NCBI GenBank assembly: GCA_036526195.1
Contig: DATCYZ010000082.1
Span: 1 to 15,747 of the forward strand
Reading direction: 5' to 3'
Source of the DNA: DATCYZ01 sp036526195
GTDB lineage: Bacteria; Pseudomonadota; Gammaproteobacteria; Burkholderiales; SG8-39
Length of the DNA: 15,747 bases
Shown here: in pieces, positions 6,683 to 13,919 of the stretch
Position numbering within the stretch: position 1 is the first letter of the stretch
How the letters are laid out: each line of letters starts with the position of its first letter
Program-made: the position numbers and the translations under genes
Notes under the pieces: generated by a model
The model's database searches: none
Seen by the model: only the letters and a program-made list of their open reading frames with translations
Told to the model about the DNA's origin: nothing

Positions 6683-8296
6683 TTAAGCCAGGTGCCGCGC
6701 CGCCGTGCCGCCGAGCCCCACGGCGAGGTGCAAGATTGCCTCCGGGTCGGTGGTGTCGAGCCGCACCAGGGCATCGGCTTCGGCGGCATCGGGCGCCTCG
6801 AACATGCCGAGCTGGCGCTCGAGCACCTCCAGCGTCGCCTCGGAGGCGTCGCGCCCGACGGCAGCGCGCGCGATGATGCGCTCGCGCAGCACCTGCAGTG
6901 GCGCCTCGCACAGCACCAGTGTGTAGGGCACTCCGAGCGCGCGGGCGATCGCCGCGAAGCGCGCGCGCTCGGCGGCGTGCAGGAACACCGCGTCCACGAT
7001 CACCGTGTATCCGGCGTCGATGACGCTGCGCGCGAGGTCCTCGAGGCGCTCGTGCGTCGCCCGCGTTGCCTCGGGACGGTACAGTCCGGCGCCCACCGCC
7101 GAGCCGCTGCGCGCGGCCGCGGCGAGGCCGTGCAGGCGCTTGCGCTCGATGTCCGAGCGCACCCGGACCGCGCCGATGGACTCGAGCAGCTGGCCGGCAA
7201 GCGTGGTCTTGCCAGAGCCCGAGAGGCCGCAGAAGAGGACGAGGCGCGGTTGCGGCGCGCCGGTGAAGTCCCCGGCGAGTGCCACGTGGCGCCGGACCTC
7301 GTCGAGCGCCGCTCGCGCCTGCGCGCCGGAGAGCTGCCGCGCGCGGATCAGCGCGACCTTGGCGCGCACCATGGCGCGGAACACGAGGTAGAAGCGCAGC
7401 AGGCCGAGGCCGTCATAGTCGCCGCTCGACTCGAGAACCCGGTTGAGAAAACGCTGGCCGAGGTCGATCCGGCCGTGGTCGGCGAAATCCATCACCGTGA
7501 ACGCTAGTTCGCTCATGGTGTCGATCCAGCGGAAGGCGGCGTTGAACTCGATGCAGTCGAAGGGCAGGGGGCGGCCGTCGACCAGCGCGACGTTGGCGAG
7601 GTGCAGGTCGCCGTGGCACTCGCGCACGAAGCCGCCGCGCCGTCGTGCTTCCATCAAGGCCGCGCGGGCCTCGAGTTCGCGCGCGGTCCAGGCGCGCAGC
7701 CGGGAAAGCGCCTCGGCGCAGCCGGCGGGTTCGGACAGCCGCTCGATGTGCTCGAAATTCTCCAGCGCGTCGCGCGCCACCGTGGAGGGCGTGGCGTACC
7801 GGCCGTCGGGCGGCGCCACCGCGGCTGCGGCGTGGAAGGCGGCCACCGCGTCGGCCAGGGCATCGACGACCTCCGGGCCGAGCCGGCCGGCGCGCACCAT
7901 GCAGTCGAGCGTCGCGTCCTCGGGAAAGCGGCGCATCTTCACCGCCCAGTCGATCGGTGTGCCGGCGCCGTCGAGGCGCGGCGCGGCGTCGTTGCCGGTC
8001 ACCGGCACCGCCTCGAGGTACAGGTCCGGCGCGGTGCGGCGGTTCAGGCGCACCTCGTCCTCGCAGCAGCGCCGGCGTGCCTCGAGCGTGCGGAAGTCGA
8101 GGAAGCCGAGGTCGAGCGGTTTCTTGAACTTCCAGACGAACCCGCCGGCCGCGATCAGGCTAGAGATGTGGGTCTCGATTAGCGTGGATCCGGACGCGCC
8201 GGCGGCAGCCTCGCAGGCCGGGCGCAGGGCAGCGATGCGCGCCGCGTGCGCAGCAAGCGCGGCGGGCGGCGCGGCCGAGGCGCGGTGCAGGCTCAT
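6683..8296 (-). CDS. Two-domain APH-like phosphotransferase / P-loop ATPase (putative kinase)
   Basis: The protein has 537 residues with two phosphotransfer domains. Residues about 30-330 resemble aminoglycoside/sugar phosphotransferases, with the Brenner-type motif ECHGDLHLANV (HGD at 228-230) and the Mg-binding-like FDCIEFN (247-252). Residues about 350-520 form a P-loop kinase-like domain with Walker A GLSGSGKTT (357-365), then RVRSDIERKR and TVIVDAVFLH. This pairing is known from conserved predicted-kinase proteins (COG2187 with COG0645) of unknown substrate. It starts 15 bases after glgA on the same strand, with GAGG overlapping the glgA stop, so co-transcription with the glycogen genes is likely. 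Phosphorylating a sugar linked to glycogen turnover is an attractive but unproven role. Both nucleotide-binding sites look intact. Confidence 0.85.
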   Translation of the reverse strand: MSLHRASAAPPAALAAHAARIAALRPACEAAAGASGSTLIETHISSLIAAGGFVWKFKKPLDLGFLDFRTLEARRRCCEDEVRLNRRTAPDLYLEAVPVTGNDAAPRLDGAGTPIDWAVKMRRFPEDATLDCMVRAGRLGPEVVDALADAVAAFHAAAAVAPPDGRYATPSTVARDALENFEHIERLSEPAGCAEALSRLRAWTARELEARAALMEARRRGGFVRECHGDLHLANVALVDGRPLPFDCIEFNAAFRWIDTMSELAFTVMDFADHGRIDLGQRFLNRVLESSGDYDGLGLLRFYLVFRAMVRAKVALIRARQLSGAQARAALDEVRRHVALAGDFTGAPQPRLVLFCGLSGSGKTTLAGQLLESIGAVRVRSDIERKRLHGLAAAARSGSAVGAGLYRPEATRATHERLEDLARSVIDAGYTVIVDAVFLHAAERARFAAIARALGVPYTLVLCEAPLQVLRERIIARAAVGRDASEATLEVLERQLGMFEAPDAAEADALVRLDTTDPEAILHLAVGLGGTAARHLA

Positions 8297-8311
8297 GCGC
8301 GCGCCAGCGCC

Positions 8312-9769
8312 TCAGGCCCGCGCCAGCGCCCGCCGGTACAGCGCAAGGTATTCCGCCGCCGACGGATCCCAGCCGGCATCGCGCGCCATGGCCGAGCGCT
8401 GCAGCGCCTGCCAGCGGGTGGGCGAGCGGTAGACCGCAAACGCGCGTTCGATTGCCGCCACCAGCGCATCGGCGTCGGCCTCGTCGAACACGAAGCCGGT
8501 GGGCGCGGCCTCTCCCGCCGCGCCATGGTCCACCACCGAGTCGGCCAGCCCGCCGGTGCGTCGCACCACCGGCGGCGTGCCGTAGCGCATGCTGTACATC
8601 TGGTTCAGTCCGCAGGGCTCGAAGCGCGAGGGCATGAGGAAGAGGTCCGCGCCGGCCTCGATGCGGTGCGAGAGTGCTTCGTCGAAGCCGATCTTCACGC
8701 CCACCGAGGCGGGATAGTCCCGCGCGAGTTCGGCAAAACCCTCCTCGAAGCGCTTTTCGCCGCTGCCGAGCAGCGCGAGCTGGCAGCCCATGGCGACCAG
8801 TTGCGGCGCCGCCTCGAGCACCAGGTCCGCGCCTTTCTGTTCCACCAGCCGCGCCACCATGCCGAGCAGCGGCCGCTCCGGCGCCTCCTCGATGCCGAGG
8901 TCGGCCTGCAGCGCCCACTTGTTGCGTCCCTTCGCGCCGAGGTTCTCCGCGTCGTAGGGGCGCTCGAGGTGCGGGTCGGTCGCCGGGTTCCAGACTTCGG
9001 TGTCGATGCCGTTCAGGATCCCCGCGAGGTCGTTCGCGCGCTGCGACAGCAACCCGTTCAGCCCGAAGCCGAGCGTTTCGCCCTGGATCTCGCGCGCATA
9101 GGTCGGGCTGACCGTCGACAGGAGGTCGGCATAGCGCAAGCCCGCCTTGAGGAACGACAACTGCCCGTAGAACTCGAGCCCGTCGAAGGTGAAGGCCGAG
9201 GCCGGCAGGCCGAGCGGCACCAGCACCTCGCGCGGGAACAGGCCCTGGTAGGCGAGGTTGTGCACCGTCATGATGGTCGCCGCGCCGCGCGGGCCCGAGC
9301 CGCGCTCGATGCGCCGCCACGCGGGCGCGAGCCCGCATTGCCAGTCGTTGCAGTGGAGCACGTCAGGGCGCCATTCGAGCGGGCTGCCGGCGCCCGCGAG
9401 CCGTGCGGCAACGCGCGAGAGCAGGCCGAAGCGCAGGTGGTTGTCCGGCCAGTCGCTGCCCTCGGGGGACTGATAGAGGGTGCCGGGGCGCGCGTAGTAA
9501 TCGTCGCACTCGACGAGCAGCAGGCCGGGGTTGCCCTCGACGTAGAGCAGTTGCGCGGGTGCGTGGGTGCCGCTGGTACTCTCAAAGCGTGCCACCGGCT
9601 TGGCCGTCGGGTGCGCCGCGCGCAACGCCGGCCAGGCCGGCACCAGGATGCGCACCTCGGCGCCGGCGCGCGCCAGCGCCTGCGGCAGGTCGCGCGCCAC
9701 CTCGCCCAGACCCCCGGTCTTGGCCCAGGGCGAGAGTTCGGAGGTGCCGAACAGGACGCGCGTGCTCAT
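8312..9769 (-). CDS. glgA: Glycogen synthase (ADP-glucose, GT5 family)
   Basis: The 485-residue protein is the normal length for bacterial GlgA, which transfers glucose from ADP-glucose to the non-reducing end of an alpha-1,4-glucan. The N-terminal ADP-glucose site WAKTGGLG has Lys17 (Lys15 in E. coli). C-terminal catalytic positions follow the E. coli order with a constant offset of seven: Arg307 in GMVARL, Lys312 in EQKGAD and Glu384 in RFEPCGLNQ. LHCNDWQ and TVHNLAYQG are further GT5 marks. All catalytic residues are present. It lies 28 bases downstream of the phosphorylase gene and 15 bases upstream of the putative kinase gene, in a leftward operon headed by glgC. The ribosome-binding site is weak (GGCGG region). 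Confidence 0.96.
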   Translation of the reverse strand: MSTRVLFGTSELSPWAKTGGLGEVARDLPQALARAGAEVRILVPAWPALRAAHPTAKPVARFESTSGTHAPAQLLYVEGNPGLLLVECDDYYARPGTLYQSPEGSDWPDNHLRFGLLSRVAARLAGAGSPLEWRPDVLHCNDWQCGLAPAWRRIERGSGPRGAATIMTVHNLAYQGLFPREVLVPLGLPASAFTFDGLEFYGQLSFLKAGLRYADLLSTVSPTYAREIQGETLGFGLNGLLSQRANDLAGILNGIDTEVWNPATDPHLERPYDAENLGAKGRNKWALQADLGIEEAPERPLLGMVARLVEQKGADLVLEAAPQLVAMGCQLALLGSGEKRFEEGFAELARDYPASVGVKIGFDEALSHRIEAGADLFLMPSRFEPCGLNQMYSMRYGTPPVVRRTGGLADSVVDHGAAGEAAPTGFVFDEADADALVAAIERAFAVYRSPTRWQALQRSAMARDAGWDPSAAEYLALYRRALARA

Positions 9770-9797
9770 CAGCTTCGATCCGCCGGCGCGCGCGCGC

Positions 9798-12353
9798 TCA
9801 GAGCCAGGTCATCATCCCCATCTCGAACGGATGGGTGAGCAGGGCGTGGGTCGGGTAGGCGCGCAGGCGGTAGTCGATGCGGCCGCTCAGCTGCGGGCAG
9901 AACTCGATCGAATACACGTGCTCGCCGGTCTCGGGCAGCACGCGCTCGTGGTTCAGCCACTTCAGGTCGACGGCCTCGCCGGCCTGCTCGCTGCCCGGGC
10001 GGCTGAACACCGCCTCGACGGCGATGTCCCCGGGGGCGAGCCCGTCGATGCGCGCGGCCACCTCGATCTTCACCTCGCCGCCGTAGTCGATGCGACCGAC
10101 CGGCGTGTCGAGCCGGCGCAGGCTCACCTGCGGCCAGCCGGCGCGCACCCGGTGCTTCCAGTCGGCGAGCGCGCGCGCGTTCGCGTGGCCGTCCCCGGCG
10201 TAGCGTCGCGCCTGGCGCATCGCCGGCCGATAGAACTGCTCGACGTACTCGCCCAGCATGCGCATCGAGGAAAACTGCAGCGTCAGGCTGGCGATCGATT
10301 CCTTCGCCATCGCCACCCAGCCCGGCGAGTAGCCGCCGGGGCCGTTGGCGTAGTACAGCGGGATCACCTGGTCCTGCAGCAGTTCGTAGAGGGTGCGCGC
10401 CTCCTCGGCGTCGCGCCGCGCCGGGTCGAGCGTGTCCGAGGCGGGCTTGATCGCCCAGCCGTTGCGGCCGTTGTAGCCCTCGGCCCACCAGCCGTCGAGC
10501 ACCGACAGGTTCGGCACGCCGTTGATCGCCGCCTTCATGCCCGAGGTGCCGCAAGCTTCCAGCGGGTAGATCGGGTTGTTCAGCCAGACGTCGACCCCCG
10601 ACACCAGGCGCCGGCCGAGGCGCAGGTCGTAGCCCTCGATCAGCAGCACGCGCGACTCGAACGCCGGCATGCGCGAGACCTCGGCCACGCGCCGGATGAG
10701 GGCCTGGCCGGGCTCGTCCGAAGGATGCGCCTTGCCGGCGAAGATGAACACCACCGGGCGCCCGGTCTCACTGATGATCTCGCGCAGCCAGTCGAGGTCG
10801 TTGAACAGCAGCGCCGCACGCTTGTAGGTGGCGAAGCGGCGCGCGAAGCCGATGGTCAGCACGTTCGGGTTCGCCGGGTCGGCGAGCTTCAGCATGCGGT
10901 CGAGATGGGCTTCCGAGCCGTGGTTGCGCAGGTGCTGCTCGCGGATGCGGTGGCGCGCAAGATGCAGCATCTGCGCCTTGAGTTCCTGGTGGGTGTTCCA
11001 GAACTGCGCGTCCGGGATCTTCTCGACCGAACGCCAGCAGCCCGGGTCGGTGAGCCGCTGGGGCCAGCCCGCGCCGAGGTGGTGGTCGAAGGCCTCGTGC
11101 CAGGCGTCCGCGAGGAAGGTGGGCACGTGCACGCCGTTGGTGATCGCGGCGAGCGGGTTCTCGTCCTCCTCGACCTGCGGCCAGAACCCGGCGCACAGGC
11201 GCGAGGAGACGCGGCCGTGCACGCGCGAGACGCCGTTCTGGTGCCGCGAGCCGCGCACCGCGAGCGCGGTCATGTTGAAGTCCGGCGAGGTGGTGGCGCG
11301 ACCGAGAGCCACCAGCGCATCGAGGTCCGCATGCAGTTCGGGCAGCGCCGCCCCGAGGTGGGCGCGCACGCTGGCTTCCGGGAAGTGGTCGTGGCCCGCC
11401 GGCACCGCGGTGTGCGTGGTGAACACCGTGCTTGCCGCCACCGCCTCGAGCGCGGCCTCGAAGCCGAGGCCGCCGGCGACCGCGACGCGGATGCGCTCGG
11501 GAATCAGGAACGCCGGGTGGCCTTCGTTGATGTGCCAGCAGGCGGGCGCAAGATCGAGTGCCGCGAGCAGTCGCACGCCGCCCACGCCGAGCACCAGCTC
11601 CTGCTCCAGCCGGCGTTCCGGGACGCCGACGTAGAGGTGGTGGCAGATGGCGCGGTCCAGCGCGCTGTTCTCGGGCAGGTCGGTGTCGAGCAGCAGCAGG
11701 CTGACATGGCCGACGCGGGCGCGCCAGGCGCGCAACTGCACCGCGCGCCCGGGCAGGTCGACGCGGACGCGAAGTTCGCCGCCGTCCGCGCGCAGCACCG
11801 GCTCGACCGGCAGGCGGTCGAACTCGGTCTCGTTGTAGGTGGCGTGCTGGCGGCCCTCGGCGTCGATGGTCTGCTGGAAGTAGCCCTGCCGGTACAGCAG
11901 GCCGACGCCGACGAAGGGCAGGCGCATGTCGCTCGCGGTCTTGCAGTGGTCGCCCGCAAGGATGCCCAGGCCCCCGGAGTAGATCGGCAGGCTCTCGTGC
12001 AGGCCGAACTCGGCGCAGAAGTACGCGATGAGGTCGTTCTCGCCGAGCGCGGCCGCGCGATGGTTGTCGAGCCGCTCGCCGTGATAGGTGTCGTACTCGG
12101 CGAGCACGCGCTGGTAGGCGTTGAGGAACACCGGATCCTCGGCGGCCTCGCGCAGCCGCGCCTGGTCGATGTTGCGCAGGAAGGCCTTGGGCGAATGCCC
12201 GACCTGCTGCCAGGTGGCGGGCGAGAGGCGCGCGAACAGGCTGCGCGTCGGCCGGTCCCAGCTGTACCAGAGGTTGTTCGCCAGCTCCTCGAGCCGGCGC
12301 AGGCGCGCAGGCAATTCCGGAACGACGTCTAGACGGTAGGCGGTGCCGCGCAT
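9798..12353 (-). CDS. glgP: Alpha-glucan (glycogen) phosphorylase, DUF3417-containing type
   Basis: From ATG 12353 the protein has 851 residues. It carries the N-terminal DUF3417-type segment (RLRRLEELANNLWYSWD) found in the shorter, non-muscle-like alpha-glucan phosphorylases, then SGGLGILAGDH, WHINEGHPAF and the PLP-binding EACGTSGMKAAINGV, with the Lys at residue 607. It releases glucose-1-phosphate from glycogen or maltodextrin. A TTG at 12398 would add 15 residues that lack family character (MPSRGAPGAARNVPS), so ATG 12353 is preferred, although neither has a good ribosome-binding site. The gene sits between glgC and glgA; the stop (TGA at 9798-9800) is 28 bases before the glgA start. A GC hairpin at 12368-12390 precedes the start. 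Confidence 0.94.
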   Translation of the reverse strand: MRGTAYRLDVVPELPARLRRLEELANNLWYSWDRPTRSLFARLSPATWQQVGHSPKAFLRNIDQARLREAAEDPVFLNAYQRVLAEYDTYHGERLDNHRAAALGENDLIAYFCAEFGLHESLPIYSGGLGILAGDHCKTASDMRLPFVGVGLLYRQGYFQQTIDAEGRQHATYNETEFDRLPVEPVLRADGGELRVRVDLPGRAVQLRAWRARVGHVSLLLLDTDLPENSALDRAICHHLYVGVPERRLEQELVLGVGGVRLLAALDLAPACWHINEGHPAFLIPERIRVAVAGGLGFEAALEAVAASTVFTTHTAVPAGHDHFPEASVRAHLGAALPELHADLDALVALGRATTSPDFNMTALAVRGSRHQNGVSRVHGRVSSRLCAGFWPQVEEDENPLAAITNGVHVPTFLADAWHEAFDHHLGAGWPQRLTDPGCWRSVEKIPDAQFWNTHQELKAQMLHLARHRIREQHLRNHGSEAHLDRMLKLADPANPNVLTIGFARRFATYKRAALLFNDLDWLREIISETGRPVVFIFAGKAHPSDEPGQALIRRVAEVSRMPAFESRVLLIEGYDLRLGRRLVSGVDVWLNNPIYPLEACGTSGMKAAINGVPNLSVLDGWWAEGYNGRNGWAIKPASDTLDPARRDAEEARTLYELLQDQVIPLYYANGPGGYSPGWVAMAKESIASLTLQFSSMRMLGEYVEQFYRPAMRQARRYAGDGHANARALADWKHRVRAGWPQVSLRRLDTPVGRIDYGGEVKIEVAARIDGLAPGDIAVEAVFSRPGSEQAGEAVDLKWLNHERVLPETGEHVYSIEFCPQLSGRIDYRLRAYPTHALLTHPFEMGMMTWL

Positions 12354-12367
12354 GGAAGGAACGTTGC

Positions 12368-12390
12368 GCGCGGCGCCGGGAGCGCCGCGC
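12368..12390. repeat. Perfect 9-bp GC hairpin between glgC and glgP
   Basis: GCGCGGCGC (12368-12376) pairs exactly with GCGCCGCGC (12382-12390) around a five-base loop. It lies in the glgC-glgP gap, 15 bases before ATG 12353 of glgP. There is no U-tract after it on the minus strand, so it is not a classical terminator. It could protect the upstream transcript or hinder translation of glgP. If translation started at TTG 12398 the hairpin would be coding. Confidence 0.5.
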
Positions 12391-12439
12391 GAGGGCAAAG
12401 TGTATCACCCGGCCCCGTGGGTCTGCGCCCGGGCGCGCC

Positions 12440-13792
12440 TCAGCGCAGCAGGTTCAGGCGCTGCCCGAGCATCTCGGGCGTGACCACGGTGATGCCGCGC
12501 TCGGTGACCGTGAAGCGCTGCCGGTCCTGCTCGGCGTCGACGCCGATTTTCATGCCCTCGGGAATCTTGCAGTAGCGGTCGATCAGCGCGCGCCGGACCA
12601 CGGCGCCCTTGCCGATCTCGACGTCGGGCAGCAGCACCGAATCCTCGACCGAAGCGTAGTTCTCGACGCGCACGTTCGAGAACAGCAGCGAGCGGCGCAC
12701 GGTCGCGCCGCTGATGATGCAGCCGCCCGAGACCATCGAATCGATGGCCGCGCCGCGGCGATCGTCCTCGTCGAAGACGAACTTCGCCGGCGGCAGCTGT
12801 TCCTGGAAGGTCCAGATCGGCCAGTTCGGGTCGTACAGGTCGAGTTCCGGGGTGACCTTGATCAACTCCATGTTCGCTTCCCAGTACGCATCCAGCGTGC
12901 CGACGTCGCGCCAGTAGGCCTCGGTGCCCGGCGCGCCGACGCAGCTGTCGGCGAAGCGGTGCGCGCACACCCGGTAGCGCGAGATGGCGTAGGGAATCAC
13001 GTCCTTGCCGAAGTCGTGGTTCGACTTCGGGTTGTCGGCATCGCGGATCAACTGCTCGAACAGGAACGCGGCGTTGAACACGTACACGCCCATGCTGGCG
13101 AGCGCCCAGCCCTCGCGGCCGGGCATCGACTTCGGGTCCGGCGGCTTCTCGATGAACTCGGTGACGCGCTGGTTCTGGTCGATGTTGATCAGGCCGAAGG
13201 CCGAGGCCTCGGAGAGCGGCACCTCGACGCAGGCCACGGTAAGGTCCGCGCCCTGCGAGACGTGCTGCGCGAGCATCCGGCCGTAGTCCATCTTGTAGAC
13301 ATGGTCGCCCGAGAGCACCAGCACGTAGCGGCAGCCGTCGGAGCGCAGCACGTTGATGTTCTGGAACACGGCGTCGGCGGTGCCGCGGTACCAGCGTTCC
13401 TCGATCTGCTGCTGCGCGGGCAGGATGTCGATCGACTCGCGGATGCGCCCGTCGAGGAAGCTCCAGCCGCGCTGCAGGTGGCGGATCAGGCTCTGCGCCT
13501 TGTACTGGGTGACCACGCCGATGCGCCGCACGCCCGAGTTGATGCAGTTGGCGAGCGTGAAGTCGATGATGCGGAACTTGCCGGCGAAGGGCACCGCGGG
13601 CTTGGCGCGCCAGTCGGTCAGGCTCTCGAGCCGGCTGCCGCGCCCGCCGGCGAGCACCATGGCGTAGGTGTCGCGCGTCAGGTGGCTGACGAAGCGGGGA
13701 TCCTGCTGGTCTCTCAGCACGCAGGTCGCCTCATGCTGGCAGGCCGACCGGGGTGCGCGCTCGACCAGGTGAAGGGGCGAAACATGATCCAT
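12440..13792 (-). CDS. glgC: Glucose-1-phosphate adenylyltransferase (ADP-glucose pyrophosphorylase)
   Basis: The enzyme makes ADP-glucose from glucose-1-phosphate and ATP, the committed step of bacterial glycogen synthesis. From ATG 13792 it has 450 residues: the nucleotidyltransferase domain begins at AMVLAGGRGSRL (44-55), followed by RAKPAVPF, RGTADAVFQN (136-145) and LSGDHVYKMDYG with the catalytic Asp163 (Asp142 in E. coli). EKP and a C-terminal left-handed beta-helix complete it. The N-terminus is about 20 residues longer than E. coli GlgC. A GTG at 13720, with GAGG eight bases upstream, gives 426 residues and a more typical beginning; ATG 13792 has GGAGG but only four bases away. Trp61 occupies the place of the E. 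coli Lys39 fructose-bisphosphate site. It is the first gene of the glycogen cluster. Confidence 0.95.
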   Translation of the reverse strand: MDHVSPLHLVERAPRSACQHEATCVLRDQQDPRFVSHLTRDTYAMVLAGGRGSRLESLTDWRAKPAVPFAGKFRIIDFTLANCINSGVRRIGVVTQYKAQSLIRHLQRGWSFLDGRIRESIDILPAQQQIEERWYRGTADAVFQNINVLRSDGCRYVLVLSGDHVYKMDYGRMLAQHVSQGADLTVACVEVPLSEASAFGLINIDQNQRVTEFIEKPPDPKSMPGREGWALASMGVYVFNAAFLFEQLIRDADNPKSNHDFGKDVIPYAISRYRVCAHRFADSCVGAPGTEAYWRDVGTLDAYWEANMELIKVTPELDLYDPNWPIWTFQEQLPPAKFVFDEDDRRGAAIDSMVSGGCIISGATVRRSLLFSNVRVENYASVEDSVLLPDVEIGKGAVVRRALIDRYCKIPEGMKIGVDAEQDRQRFTVTERGITVVTPEMLGQRLNLLR

Positions 13793-13817
13793 GCGGCCTC
13801 CGGAAAACCATTGCTGG

Positions 13818-13833
13818 AAGGAGGACTGCCATG
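13818..13833 (+). promoter_or_regulatory. Consensus ribosome-binding site and ATG on the strand opposite glgC
   Basis: AAGGAGG at 13818-13824 is followed, after six bases, by ATG at 13831-13833. It is the best Shine-Dalgarno/start pair in the window but faces away from glgC, in the gap between glgC and the amidohydrolase gene. The frame it opens (MIFFCHEDTPDITPQV and on) soon runs antisense into the end of the amidohydrolase gene, so an intact gene is not supported. It may be a relic of a lost gene. Confidence 0.35.
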
Positions 13834-13861
13834 ATTTTCTTTTGCCATGAGGATACGCCGG

Positions 13862-13890
13862 ATATCACCCCTCAGGTTGACACGGATCAA
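13862..13890 (-). promoter_or_regulatory. Candidate promoter for the glycogen cluster
   Basis: On the minus strand TTGATC (13885-13890; four of six match TTGACA) and TGATAT (13862-13867; three of six match TATAAT) are separated by exactly 17 bases. This lies in the 127-base gap upstream of glgC, about 70 bases before its ATG. It is the best-spaced pair in the gap but the match is modest. Read-through from the amidohydrolase gene on the same strand is an alternative. Confidence 0.3.
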
Positions 13891-13919
13891 GCGCGGTCGC
13901 GAATCGTGCGGACCCTCGC

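Noticed and set aside
4741..6789. Long minus-strand open frame opposite the dehydrogenase and enolase-superfamily genes
   Set aside because: Low-complexity composition with no motifs; both genes on the plus strand show complete catalytic motifs and coupled starts.
8301..8330. Direct repeat GCGCCAGCGCC around the glgA/kinase junction
   Set aside because: Short, in Ala/Arg-rich coding and spacer sequence; consistent with composition bias.
9567..12332. Very long open frame (over 900 codons) on the plus strand through the glycogen genes
   Set aside because: It is antisense to glgP and part of glgA, is rich in Arg, His, Ala and Val with no domain character, and overlaps clearly conserved enzymes. 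It is a side effect of high GC third positions.
12354..12398. TTG start extending GlgP by 15 residues
   Set aside because: Rare start codon, no ribosome-binding site, added residues lack family character and span the GC hairpin.
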